From contig JAEDIH010000018.1 of assembly GCA_016292575.1 (NCBI GenBank), forward strand, positions 1-20,118: DNA of 20,118 bases. Reading direction: 5' to 3'. This DNA is from Clostridiaceae bacterium (lineage in GTDB: Bacteria; Bacillota; Clostridia; Oscillospirales; Acutalibacteraceae). Position numbers and translations under genes: made by a program. Shown here piece after piece: positions 1 through 6,514 of this stretch. Below the pieces are notes generated by a model. The model was not told where the DNA came from, did no database searches, and worked only from the letters and a program-made list of their open reading frames with translations. The stretch's first letter is position 1. Every line of letters begins with the position of its first letter.

Positions 1-1480
1 CAACCCAGAAGAAGATGATGTCATAGCCCGTTACAAGAACGCTTGTCGGGTAGTAATGAGCAAGCTCGGGAGTCTTATCAGGCCAGCCGAGAGTTGAAAA
101 CGGCCAGAGAGCCGAGGAAAACCAGGTGTCAAGAGTATCTGGATCCTGAGTGATGTTTTTGCTGCCGCACTTCGGGCAGGAGCAAAGATCCTCCCTTGAA
201 ACGCTGATTTCGCCGCAGTCGGAGCAGTACCAGGCAGGGATTCTGTGACCCCACCAAAGCTGACGGGAAATGCACCAGTCGCGAATGTTTTCCATCCAGT
301 TGAAGTAGATTTTGTCAAAGCGTTCGGGAACAAACTTTGTTTTGCCCTCGCGGACAGCTTTGATTGCCGGCTCTGCAAGGGGCTTCATTTTAACGAACCA
401 CTGCTTTGAAACGCGCGGCTCAACGGCGGTGTGGCAGCGGTAGCAGGTTCCGACATCGTGCTTTGTCGGCTCAATCTTAACAAGTGCGCCGGCTTCTTTA
501 AGGTCGCCAACAATAGCCTTGCGGCATTCCATGAGGCTCATGCCGGCGTATTTTCCGGCGTTTTCGTTCATAAAGCCGTCGTCGGTCATGACGTTGATCA
601 TCGGAAGCTTGCAGCGCAGACCGACCTCAAAGTCGTTCGGGTCGTGGCAGGGTGTAATTTTAACCGCGCCGGTACCCTTGTCCATTTTTGCGTAGGAATC
701 GGCAACGATTGGTATCTCTCTGCCGATGACAGGGATAATTACGGTCTTTCCGACCATGTCCTTATATCTTTCATCGTCCGGGTGGACGGCAATTCCGGTA
801 TCGCCGGGAATGGTTTCCGGTCTTGTTGTTGCAATTTCGATTGAGCCGCTGCCGTCCGCAAACGGGTATTTAAAGTGCCAGAAGTTGCCGTCATGCTCTT
901 CATATTCAACCTCTGCGTCCGAAATCGAGGTCTTGCAGTGGGTACACCAGTTGATGATTCTTTCGCCGCGATATATAAGACCTTTTTCATAAAGATTGCA
1001 GAAAACCTCGCGGACAGCCTTTGAGCAGCCCTCGTCAAGGGTAAAGCGTTCACGCTCCCAGTCGCAGGACGAGCCCATTTTCTTAAGCTGTTCAATAATT
1101 CTTCCGCCGTACTTTTTGCGCCAATCCCATGCTCTTTCAAGGAAGCCCTCGCGACCGATATCCTCCTTGGAAAGACCCTCCTCTTTCATTGCGGCAACGA
1201 TTTTCGCCTCGGTTGCGATGGAGGCGTGGTCGGTACCGGGAAGCCAGAGGGTGTCGTAGCCTGCCATTCTGTGATAGCGGATAAGGATATCCTGAAGCGT
1301 GTTGTCAAGGGCGTGACCCATGTGGAGCTGACCGGTGATGTTCGGCGGGGGAATGACTATTGTATAGGGCTTTTTCTTTGAATCACATTCGGCGTGGAAA
1401 TAGTTCCCTTTTAGCCATGAGTCATAGATGCGATCTTCAACCTCTTTCGGATCGTACTGCTTTGCAAGTTCTTTTGCCAT
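1..1480 (-). CDS. valS: Valyl-tRNA synthetase, N-terminal part (runs off the window)
   Basis: Cytosolic class Ia aminoacyl-tRNA synthetase that charges tRNA-Val. The first 493 codons are present; the C-terminal part, including the expected KMSKS loop and anticodon-binding domain, lies beyond base 1. The start is the ATG at 1480-1478, preceded by GGAGG with about 7 bases of spacing. Visible are the PPPNITG segment followed by the HIGH-type signature HMGH (residues 53-56), the TDHASIATE segment, the CP1 editing insertion with the GDTGIAVHP stretch, two CxxC pairs in the zinc-ribbon-like part near the 5' limit of the window, and the TLDTWFSSALWPF stretch typical of ValS. The gene is preceded by a T-box leader and a sigma-A promoter, so expression should respond to uncharged tRNA-Val. 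IleS and LeuS are excluded by the HMGHALDN context and the valine-type leader. Family assignment is secure. Confidence 0.97.
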   Translation of the reverse strand, partial: MAKELAKQYDPKEVEDRIYDSWLKGNYFHAECDSKKKPYTIVIPPPNITGQLHMGHALDNTLQDILIRYHRMAGYDTLWLPGTDHASIATEAKIVAAMKEEGLSKEDIGREGFLERAWDWRKKYGGRIIEQLKKMGSSCDWERERFTLDEGCSKAVREVFCNLYEKGLIYRGERIINWCTHCKTSISDAEVEYEEHDGNFWHFKYPFADGSGSIEIATTRPETIPGDTGIAVHPDDERYKDMVGKTVIIPVIGREIPIVADSYAKMDKGTGAVKITPCHDPNDFEVGLRCKLPMINVMTDDGFMNENAGKYAGMSLMECRKAIVGDLKEAGALVKIEPTKHDVGTCYRCHTAVEPRVSKQWFVKMKPLAEPAIKAVREGKTKFVPERFDKIYFNWMENIRDWCISRQLWWGHRIPAWYCSDCGEISVSREDLCSCPKCGSKNITQDPDTLDTWFSSALWPFSTLGWPDKTPELAHYYPTSVLVTGYDIIFFWV

Positions 1481-1539
1481 TTTTATACCTCCGTGCAGGG
1501 CAGTCTTTGAGTGCAGACTGCCGAAAAATTATATTATTA

Positions 1540-1796
1540 ATAAAAAAGAAAAATCCGTCCTGAAAAACAGGACGGAAAAAACCGCGGTACCACCTGAATT
1601 CGCCGCAAAAGCGGCGCACTCTCGTTCTTTAACGCAGAACAGACGCCGGGGTCTAATGGGCAAAAAGGTGCCGTTCTTCCCGGAGACCTGCAGACGACCT
1701 TCGCTTCCTCATCACGAAAACTTGCACCGACCGTTTCCTCTCTGAAGATCCGAAAAAAAGCTACTCCTTCTGCTTAATGTCAGAATATTTAAGATT
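1540..1796 (-). promoter_or_regulatory. T-box leader of valS
   Basis: Untranslated leader that senses uncharged tRNA-Val and permits readthrough into valS. Read on the minus strand it holds a Stem I region beginning near 1775 (GAAGGAGTAG, then AGAGAGG), a candidate specifier GUC inside GGTCGTCTGC around 1690, the AACGAG/AGTGCG linker with a GCCGC/GCGGC hairpin, and the conserved T-box core AGGTGGTACCGCGG at 1581-1596, the antiterminator side that pairs with the tRNA NCCA end. A terminator hairpin follows at once. The T-box core and terminator are seen directly. The specifier position is my inference from spacing and from the downstream gene; another valine codon in register is possible. Confidence 0.93.
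1545..1576 (-). terminator. Intrinsic terminator of the valS T-box
   Basis: On the minus strand a 9-bp perfect stem, TCCGTCCTG against CAGGACGGA (1568-1576 and 1554-1562), encloses a five-U loop and is followed by a U-rich run (UUUUUCUUUUUU). It is mutually exclusive with the T-box antiterminator just upstream. Confidence 0.93.
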
Positions 1797-1802
1797 AAAG
1801 CG

Positions 1803-1831
1803 ATTGTATCACAAAACAAACGGAAGGTCAA
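1803..1831 (-). promoter_or_regulatory. Sigma-A promoter of valS
   Basis: Minus-strand TTGACC (1831-1826), 17-bp spacer, TACAAT (1808-1803). This places the transcription start near 1796, at the beginning of the T-box leader. The upstream XRE gene stops only 5 bp before the -35 box, so readthrough from it is possible. Confidence 0.85.
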
Positions 1832-1836
1832 GCTTT

Positions 1837-2049
1837 TTATTTTGTAATTTCACGTTTATCGGATACACCCAGAAGGTAGTCGATGCTGACTCTCCATAGC
1901 TTTGAAAGCTTGATGAGAACCGAGGTCGGAACATCGTTTTCACCGGTTTCATATTTTGAATAGCCGCTTTGCGACATTCCGAGATATGCCGCAACTTCGG
2001 TCTGATTCATGTCTGCGTCCTCGCGTGTGTCTTTCAAGCGTTGATACAT
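1837..2049 (-). CDS. Small XRE-family (Cro/CI-like) DNA-binding protein
   Basis: A 70-residue protein that is essentially a single helix-turn-helix_3 domain: the NQTEVAAYLGMSQSGYSKYETGE segment (residues about 15-37) is the HTH with its recognition helix, followed by VPTSVLIKLSKLWRVSIDYLLG, the usual last two helices of the Cro/CI fold. There is no extra effector or peptidase domain, so it probably acts as a simple repressor. The start chosen is the ATG at 2049-2047 behind GAGGTG with 6-bp spacing; an in-frame GTG nine bases earlier overlaps that ribosome site and is less likely. It is divergent from a 50-residue gene, and two copies of a TCTG-N3-CAGA palindrome lie between them, so autoregulation and repression of the neighbour are likely (inference). 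Confidence 0.9.
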   Translation of the reverse strand: MYQRLKDTREDADMNQTEVAAYLGMSQSGYSKYETGENDVPTSVLIKLSKLWRVSIDYLLGVSDKREITK

Positions 2050-2079
2050 ACTGATCACCTCAAAAACAGTATGTCATAA

Positions 2080-2115
2080 TCTGAAACAGAGTATTGACTT
2101 TTAATCTGTTTCAGA
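2080..2115. promoter_or_regulatory. Tandem operators for the divergent XRE repressor
   Basis: Two 11-bp palindromes, TCTGAAACAGA at 2080-2090 and TCTGTTTCAGA at 2105-2115, each TCTG-N3-CAGA and together forming a larger inverted repeat (AATCTGAAACAGA against TCTGTTTCAGATT). Centres are 25 bp apart. The right copy fills the spacer of the rightward promoter and the left copy lies upstream of the repressor start. The repeats are seen directly; binding by the adjacent XRE protein is inferred from position and symmetry. Confidence 0.8.
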
Positions 2116-2122
2116 TTAAAAT
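2094..2122 (+). promoter_or_regulatory. Sigma-A promoter of the 50-residue gene
   Basis: TTGACT (2094-2099), 17-bp spacer, TAAAAT (2117-2122). The spacer contains the right-hand operator palindrome, so a bound repressor would exclude RNA polymerase. No equally good leftward promoter for the XRE gene is visible. Confidence 0.82.
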
Positions 2123-2142
2123 ATTCCTAAGGAGGTGAAAGA

Positions 2143-2295
2143 ATGTCAGATTATAAAAGAATGTATCTTATACTGTTTAACGCAATTACCGACTCGCTAA
2201 AAGAAATTGAACTGAAGAACAGCGAAAAAGCGAAAATGATCTTAAGGTCGGCGCAGGAAAAGGCGGAAGAGATTTACATGAGCGATAATGTGTAA
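2143..2295 (+). CDS. Small protein of unknown function paired with the XRE regulator
   Basis: A 50-residue, charged, largely helical protein beginning MSDYKRMYLILFNAITDSLK and ending AEEIYMSDNV, with no cysteines, membrane segment or signal peptide. The start ATG is preceded by AAGGAGG with a good 7-base gap. Codon use and the strong ribosome site make it a real gene despite its size. From memory, short proteins with the pattern D-Y-K-x-M-Y-x-x-L-F-N-A-I near the N-terminus and E-E-x-Y near the C-terminus recur beside XRE genes in clostridial genomes and prophages; no function is known to me. Its promoter is overlaid by an operator palindrome, so it is probably repressed by the divergent XRE protein. 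An antirepressor or a toxin-antitoxin component is possible but not shown by the sequence. Confidence 0.8.
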   Translation: MSDYKRMYLILFNAITDSLKEIELKNSEKAKMILRSAQEKAEEIYMSDNV

Positions 2296-2390
2296 AACTT
2301 CCAAAAAAATTTCTTTGATAAAAGTAAGGCGCCGTATGATAATACTGCAAATGAGGGCAGGTGTGTGTTTGTTCGTCTGCTTTTTAAGTC

Positions 2391-2419
2391 TTGACTTTTC
2401 CTTTTGTATGCAGTAAAAT
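2391..2419 (+). promoter_or_regulatory. Sigma-A promoter of queT
   Basis: TTGACT (2391-2396), 17-bp spacer, TAAAAT (2414-2419). The predicted start near 2426 falls exactly at the first stem of the structured leader. Confidence 0.85.
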
Positions 2420-2424
2420 ACCAC

Positions 2425-2485
2425 TCAGTCAGTTCGAGACCTTCCTGACTTGAACCGTCAAGGTTCTAAATCAAAACTAAAGGAG
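2425..2485 (+). promoter_or_regulatory. Candidate preQ1 riboswitch in the queT leader
   Basis: The leader opens with a hairpin whose stem is GTCAG (2428-2432) against CTGAC (2445-2449), extensible by CA/TTG, with a 12-base loop rich in pyrimidines (containing GACCTTC). A second hairpin follows, GAACC (2452-2456) against GGTTC (2462-2466), then an A-rich tail (AAATCAAAACTAA) running into AAAGGAG. The loop can pair with AAGG at the ribosome site or with AAGGT in the second hairpin, which would give an H-type pseudoknot that masks initiation. QueT genes are classic preQ1 riboswitch targets. The sequence does not match class I closely and lacks the class II ending I would expect; class III is possible. 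Structure seen, ligand inferred. Confidence 0.6.
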
Positions 2486-2494
2486 CAATCTAAA

Positions 2495-3037
2495 ATGAAA
2501 ACGTCAAGAAAAAAGGCGTCCCTGTACATTGCGCAGGCGGCGCTCATTGCGGCTATGTATGCCGCGCTCACACTCGCCCAACAGCTTATTCTGCCCGGTA
2601 CCGCGTCGATGGCGGTGCAATATCGGGTCAGTGAGGCACTGATGATCCTCTGCCTGTTTTCCGAGGCGGCGGTTCCCGGTCTTACGCTCGGCTGCTTTTT
2701 GGCGAATTTTCTTTTTATGTCGGCTTTGCCGGTTGATATGATTTTCGGTTCCGTTGCAACTCTTTTGGCGGCGCTGTGTATGCGGGCTCTTCGCAAAGTA
2801 TGTGTTAAGGGCTTTCCGATTCTTTCGTTTTTGATGCCTGTTGTTTTCAACGGACTTATCATCGGCGCGGAAATTGAAATTTTCTTCGTTGAGGGCAGTT
2901 TCCACTTCGGCAGCTTTTTCGCTCAGGGCTTTTGCGTTGCATTGGGTGAATTTGCGGTGATGTTTACCGCAGGCATTGCGCTTTATTTTGTGCTGAGAAA
3001 AAAGCTTGGCAAAAACGGGAACCTTTTCAAACGTTAA
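2495..3037 (+). CDS. queT: QueT-family queuosine precursor transporter
   Basis: A 180-residue polytopic membrane protein of the QueT (COG4708, DUF988) family, an S-component-like importer of queuosine precursors that would work with an ECF energizing module encoded elsewhere. The family pattern is clear: a basic N-terminus, IAQAALIAAMYAALTLA as first membrane helix, the MAVQYRVSEALMILCLF segment and the PGLTLGCFLANF segment, then three to four further hydrophobic helices and a basic C-terminus (LRKKLGKNGNLFKR). The ATG at 2495 is chosen because AGGAG ends 9 bases before it; an upstream in-frame TTG at 2450 would lie inside the leader hairpin. Monocistronic appearance, own promoter, and the preQ1-like leader agree with the assignment. 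No queuosine synthesis genes are in the window. Confidence 0.9.
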   Translation: MKTSRKKASLYIAQAALIAAMYAALTLAQQLILPGTASMAVQYRVSEALMILCLFSEAAVPGLTLGCFLANFLFMSALPVDMIFGSVATLLAALCMRALRKVCVKGFPILSFLMPVVFNGLIIGAEIEIFFVEGSFHFGSFFAQGFCVALGEFAVMFTAGIALYFVLRKKLGKNGNLFKR

Positions 3038-3092
3038 GTTTTTTGTAAGAAAGACGTAAGCGTGTCTTAAAACAATCTCTCTTTTGAAAGTC

Positions 3093-3098
3093 TATAAT
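3093..3098 (+). promoter_or_regulatory. Possible -10 box of the VanY-type peptidase gene
   Basis: A consensus TATAAT lies 34 bases upstream of the start codon, but no recognisable -35 sequence is found 16-18 bp upstream. Either a weak promoter or one used by another sigma factor. Confidence 0.35.
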
Positions 3099-3131
3099 GT
3101 GTCCGTACTTTTAAAAGAGAGGTTTTTTATT

Positions 3132-3971
3132 ATGAAACACATTATAAGAATTGCCGCGGTTGTTCTTGCCGCATTAATGATCTTTGCCGTTGTTGACCGC
3201 CTTCCGTCTGCCGTGAGCGAGCTTTCAGATATCGCCGTTTTGAATAAAGTTACAGCCGACGGTAAGTACTCAGGTCAGCTTGTCGTTGTCAACGAAAAGC
3301 ATCGCTACCGCAATACGGGTGGGGAGCTTGTCAGTCTTTATGAAAACAAGACAGACTCTTTCTATGTAAGCACAACCGAAATTCAGCTTCAGCCGGTGGC
3401 AGTCAAACCCCTTTGCGATATGCTTGACGCTTTCAGAAACGAAACGGGACTAAAAAAGATAAACGTGATAAGCGGCTATCGAAGCATTGAAACTCAGCAG
3501 GAGATTTTTAAACAGAAAGCTAAGTTTTACGGCAGACTGTATGCAAAAAGCCATGTTCAAGCGCCGGGCTTCAGCGAGCACCACACAGGTCTTTGCGTTG
3601 ACGTTTCAATTTTTAACGCAGAGGACGGAAGCTCAGAGGACTTTGACGGAAAAGGGGAGTATGACTGGTTTTTGAAAAACGCATGGAAATACGGCTTTGT
3701 TTTAAGATATCCCAAGGGCAAAGAAAAGATTACGGGCATATCGCATGAGCCGTGGCACTTCCGGTTTGTCGGAGTGCTCCATGCATATTACATGACGCAA
3801 AACAATCTTTGTCTTGAGGAATACGTCGAGCTTCTTCAAAGCAAAACAAAGAGCGAACCGCTGAAATTCAGGTGTGAAAACAAGACATACAAAGTTTGGC
3901 ACAGCGAAAAAAAGCCGAAAGCCGCAGCTTTTTCCGGTGATAATTACAACGGATATATTATCTGGAAATAA
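3132..3971 (+). CDS. Exported M15/VanY-type D,D-peptidase
   Basis: A 279-residue zinc peptidase of MEROPS family M15 (VanY/DacY type), expected to trim D-Ala-D-Ala or similar bonds in peptidoglycan on the outer face of the membrane. Residues 1-20 form a signal peptide or membrane anchor (MKHIIRIAAVVLAALMIFAV). The catalytic core has GYRS (115-118), SEHHTGLCVD (148-157, the SxHxxGxxxD zinc motif with ligands His150 and Asp157) and EPWH (206-209, catalytic Glu206 and ligand His209). All zinc ligands and the general base are present. About 50 C-terminal residues beyond the core (KTKSEP... to GYIIWK) look unique. The ATG follows GAGAGG; an in-frame TTG 48 bases earlier has no ribosome site and would spoil the signal peptide. 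No van resistance genes are nearby, so wall maintenance is more likely than glycopeptide resistance. Confidence 0.92.
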   Translation: MKHIIRIAAVVLAALMIFAVVDRLPSAVSELSDIAVLNKVTADGKYSGQLVVVNEKHRYRNTGGELVSLYENKTDSFYVSTTEIQLQPVAVKPLCDMLDAFRNETGLKKINVISGYRSIETQQEIFKQKAKFYGRLYAKSHVQAPGFSEHHTGLCVDVSIFNAEDGSSEDFDGKGEYDWFLKNAWKYGFVLRYPKGKEKITGISHEPWHFRFVGVLHAYYMTQNNLCLEEYVELLQSKTKSEPLKFRCENKTYKVWHSEKKPKAAAFSGDNYNGYIIWK

Positions 3972-4001
3972 TTGACCTTGCTCCCCCGCGTGTGGTATAA
4001 T
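3972..4001 (+). promoter_or_regulatory. Sigma-A promoter of mnmA
   Basis: TTGACC (3972-3977), 18-bp spacer, TATAAT (3996-4001). The -35 box begins immediately after the stop codon of the peptidase gene. Confidence 0.85.
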
Positions 4002-4047
4002 CAAAAGAAATTCTATCTTTTAATTCTGCCCTCGGGGGTGTTTTTTT

Positions 4048-5118
4048 GTGAACAAAAAAGTTATGGTGGGAATGAGCGGCGGCGTTGACAGCGCCGTAAG
4101 CGCATATCTGCTTTTGAAAAACGGCTGGGAGCCGACCGGAGTCAACTGCCGCTTTTTTGATAACGGCGACGCATTCATTAGGGAAAAAACCTGCTGCTCG
4201 CTTGAGGATTCCAAGGATGCGCGCAGTGTTGCCTATAAGCTCGGCATACCGTTTTATGTTTTCAATTTTACCGATGATTTCAGAGAAAAGGTTATCGGAA
4301 AATTCATTGACGTTTATCAAAAAGGCGCAACGCCGAACCCCTGCATTGACTGCAACCGCTATCTCAAGTTTGATAAGCTGCTCAAAAGGGCGCTGGAGCT
4401 TGAGCATGACTATGTTGCAACCGGGCATTACGCAATTAATGAATTTGACGAAAGCAGCGGTCGCTTTCTTCTTAAAAAGGGTGTTGACGAAACAAAGGAT
4501 CAAAGCTATGTGCTTTATACGCTCACGCAGTTTCAGCTTGCGCACACGCTTTTCCCGCTCGGAAAGCTGAGGAAAACCGAAGTCCGAGCCATTGCCGGGG
4601 AGCTGGGCTTTGTCAACGCAAAAAAGCATGACAGTCAGGACATCTGCTTTGTGCCGGACGGCGACTATGCCTCGTTCATTGAAAAGAGCCTCAATAAAAC
4701 CTTTCCCTGCGGAGATTTTGTTGACCGCGACGGAAACGTTCTCGGAATGCACAAGGGAATAATACGCTACACAATAGGTCAGCGCAGGGGACTCGGACTT
4801 TCGCTCAAGGCGCCGCTTTATGTGCTTGAAAAGAATCCTGAAAATAACAGAGTGGTTCTTGCTCCGGAGGAGTACCTTTTTTCAAAAAGCCTTTATGCTT
4901 CGGATATCAATCTTATTGCCGCCGAAAAGCTTGAAAGACCTCTGCGGGTGAAAGCAAAGGTCAGATACAAGCAGGGCGAGCAATGGGCAACGGCAGAGCA
5001 GACCGACGATAACCGCCTGCACGTTGAATTTGATTTTCCGCAGCGCGCCTTTGCAAGGGGACAGGCAGTTGTGCTTTATGACGGCGACATTGTTGTCGGC
5101 GGAGGAACAATCGAGTAA
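4048..5118 (+). CDS. mnmA: tRNA-specific 2-thiouridylase MnmA
   Basis: Cytosolic enzyme that thiolates uridine 34 of tRNA-Lys, -Glu and -Gln using ATP and a persulfide sulfur. The 356 residues match the family length. Seen in order: PP-loop SGGVDS (10-15) for ATP, a CCSLEDSKDAR segment (49-59) typical of a clostridial MnmA clade, NPCIDCN (97-103) holding the nucleophilic cysteine (Cys102 by alignment to the family), ATGHY (124-128), HDSQDICFVPDG (194-205) with the second active-site Cys200, and the C-terminal beta-barrel including TIGQRRGLG. The start is GTG at 4048, preceded by GGGGGTG; the next ATG is 15 bases on and lies too near the PP-loop. The GNAT gene follows 27 bp downstream, probably on the same transcript. 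No cysteine desulfurase is adjacent. Confidence 0.97.
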   Translation: MNKKVMVGMSGGVDSAVSAYLLLKNGWEPTGVNCRFFDNGDAFIREKTCCSLEDSKDARSVAYKLGIPFYVFNFTDDFREKVIGKFIDVYQKGATPNPCIDCNRYLKFDKLLKRALELEHDYVATGHYAINEFDESSGRFLLKKGVDETKDQSYVLYTLTQFQLAHTLFPLGKLRKTEVRAIAGELGFVNAKKHDSQDICFVPDGDYASFIEKSLNKTFPCGDFVDRDGNVLGMHKGIIRYTIGQRRGLGLSLKAPLYVLEKNPENNRVVLAPEEYLFSKSLYASDINLIAAEKLERPLRVKAKVRYKQGEQWATAEQTDDNRLHVEFDFPQRAFARGQAVVLYDGDIVVGGGTIE

Positions 5119-5145
5119 TTTTCGTATCATAAACAGGGTGATAAA

Positions 5146-5637
5146 ATGTTAGTAAAAGTTAAACAATATACTGAAAACGAGCTTGAAAAGGCGGTTGAAA
5201 TCTGGAATCGGGTTGTTGAGGACGGGCGTGCTTTTCCGCAGACTCAGCCGCTTTCAAGGGAGGAGGGCGCGGACTTTTTCTGCTCGCAGACATATACGGG
5301 TATTGCAAAAATTGAAGAGACAGGCGAAACTGTAGGGCTTTATATACTCCACCCGAACAACGTCGGTCGCTGCGGTCACATTGCAAACGCAAGCTTTGCC
5401 GTTGAAAAAAACGCCCGCGGACACCATGTCGGCGAGGCGCTTGTCAGAGACTGCCTTTTAAAAGGAAAAAAGCTCGGCTTTAAAATCTTGCAGTTCAATG
5501 CCGTTGTTGCCTCGAATACCGCAGCCCTTTCGCTTTATAAGAAGCTTGGTTTTAAAACGCTCGGAACTGTTCCGGGCGGATTTTTGAACATTGACGGAGT
5601 TTATGAGGACATAATTCTGCATTATATTGAGCTTTGA
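5146..5637 (+). CDS. GNAT-family N-acetyltransferase
   Basis: A 163-residue single-domain acetyl-CoA-dependent N-acetyltransferase. Motif A is visible as VEKNARGHHVGEALVRDCL (86-104, pyrophosphate loop RGHHVGEA at 91-98), and motif B as NAVVASNTAALSLYKKLGFKTLG (118-140), with the usual N-x-x-A-x-x-x-Y-x-x-x-GF pattern. The stretch HPNNVGRCGHIANASFAV (69-86) and the late VPGG resemble the Mpr1/COG1247-like acetyltransferases that act on small amino acid analogues, but substrate cannot be fixed from sequence. ATG start behind CAGGGTG. It follows mnmA by 27 bp and has no promoter of its own that I can see. A glycine two residues before the expected Q/R-x-x-G-x-G/A spacing is normal, so the cofactor site appears intact. 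Confidence 0.9.
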   Translation: MLVKVKQYTENELEKAVEIWNRVVEDGRAFPQTQPLSREEGADFFCSQTYTGIAKIEETGETVGLYILHPNNVGRCGHIANASFAVEKNARGHHVGEALVRDCLLKGKKLGFKILQFNAVVASNTAALSLYKKLGFKTLGTVPGGFLNIDGVYEDIILHYIEL

Positions 5638-5718
5638 TTATACTGTCACTGTAACAAACAAATCTTATACAGAAATGACAGAAATGACTAAAAGCGCAGG
5701 AAACAAAAGGGCTATCTT

Positions 5719-5742
5719 GTTGTTTTTTGACAAAAAAACAAC
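5719..5742. terminator. A/T-rich hairpin downstream of the GNAT gene
   Basis: GTTGTTTTTT (5719-5728) pairs with AAAAAACAAC (5733-5742) over a 4-base loop, and outer AAAAGG/CCTTTT arms can extend it. Because the stem itself is U-rich on one arm and A-rich on the other, it is a poor standard terminator, yet it is the only candidate between the acetyltransferase and the next promoter. Confidence 0.4.
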
Positions 5743-5765
5743 ATTCCTTTTGGTTAAAAGTTCGG

Positions 5766-5794
5766 TTGACAAATTATCTAAAATAGCGTATCAT
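5766..5794 (+). promoter_or_regulatory. Sigma-A promoter of the sigma factor gene
   Basis: Perfect -35 TTGACA (5766-5771), 17-bp spacer, TATCAT (5789-5794), giving a start near 5801 and a short leader of about 25 bases before the start codon. Confidence 0.85.
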
Positions 5795-5825
5795 AGTGCC
5801 GATAATAGGCAGAAAGGATTTTTTC

Positions 5826-6404
5826 ATGAGCGACTACCTCTCCCTTTCGGACGAGCAGCTTGCGACCCTTTGCAGGGATTGCGAGGACGAAAAAGCCTGG
5901 AACGAGCTTTCGCTTCGGTATCTGCGCGTGGCAAAGGCTGTTGCCTCCTCTTTTTCCGGCTCGGTGCTTGAAAGCGAGGATCTGGTGCAGGAGGGTATTT
6001 TGGGCTTTATTGCCGCCGTTTGGTCGTTCAATGAAAAAAATTCAGTAACTTTTGCAACCTATGCTTCCGTCTGCATCCGCAACCGTATGCTCTCCGCGCT
6101 CAAAACGCGCAATGCGCAAAAGCAGATTCCGCGTTCGCTTTTTGTTCCCATTGAGGAGGAAAGCGGTACGGCGGACAGCGCCCTCTCGCCCGAGGACGCG
6201 GTTGTTGCAAAAAATGAGGCCGCGCGCCTTTCCGCTCTTATCTCCTCAAAGCTTTCACCGCAGGAAAAAAAGGTCTTTTCCCTTTATCTTTGCAAAAACA
6301 GCTACAGCGAAATAGGGAAGCTTTGCGGTCTTTCACCCAAGGCGGTTGACGGAACGTTGCAGCGCGCACGCAAAAAGCTTCGCGGCGCACTGGAGGATCA
6401 CTGA
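5826..6404 (+). CDS. SigH-like sigma-70 family factor
   Basis: A 192-residue sigma factor with regions 2 and 4 and no region 1.1 or 3. Region 2 spans about residues 10-93: DLVQEGILGFIAAVWSFNE (52-70, core-binding 2.1-2.2) and VTFATYASVCIRNRMLSALK (74-93, -10 recognition). Region 4 spans about 140-188, with LSPQEKKVFSLYL (143-155) and the HTH SYSEIGKLCGLSPKAVDGTLQRARKKL (159-185). The DLVQEG/SVCIRNRM pattern and VDGTLQRARKKL are closest to the SigH/Spo0H group rather than ECF factors. Start ATG behind AAAGGA; an in-frame ATG 30 bases upstream lacks a ribosome site. It is shorter than B. subtilis SigH (about 218). No anti-sigma gene is adjacent. It could be the stationary-phase or sporulation factor itself or a paralogue. 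Confidence 0.88.
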   Translation: MSDYLSLSDEQLATLCRDCEDEKAWNELSLRYLRVAKAVASSFSGSVLESEDLVQEGILGFIAAVWSFNEKNSVTFATYASVCIRNRMLSALKTRNAQKQIPRSLFVPIEEESGTADSALSPEDAVVAKNEAARLSALISSKLSPQEKKVFSLYLCKNSYSEIGKLCGLSPKAVDGTLQRARKKLRGALEDH

Positions 6405-6514
6405 AAAAGGTAACTGCTGTTACATATATGCCCGATAGCTTAAAGAAGAGCGTTGATTTCAAAGGGGCGGTGCAATTCCGGCAAGGGCAATATTTTTAAG
6501 CGAGGTAATTCATC

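Noticed and set aside
3003..3090. Terminator after queT (AAGACG/CGTGTCTT hairpin)
   Set aside because: The hairpin has a bulge and is followed by AAAACA rather than a T run; no functional terminator can be claimed.
3958..4752. 264-codon open frame on the minus strand opposite the promoter region and first part of mnmA
   Set aside because: It is antisense to a complete, motif-bearing MnmA gene, has no ribosome site and no recognisable domain; the long frame is a codon-bias shadow.
6405..6514. Cobalamin-type or other riboswitch before the zinc-ribbon gene, suggested by GGTGCAATTCCGGC
   Set aside because: Only a short resemblance; no supporting stems or conserved core, and the gene has no matching metabolic role.
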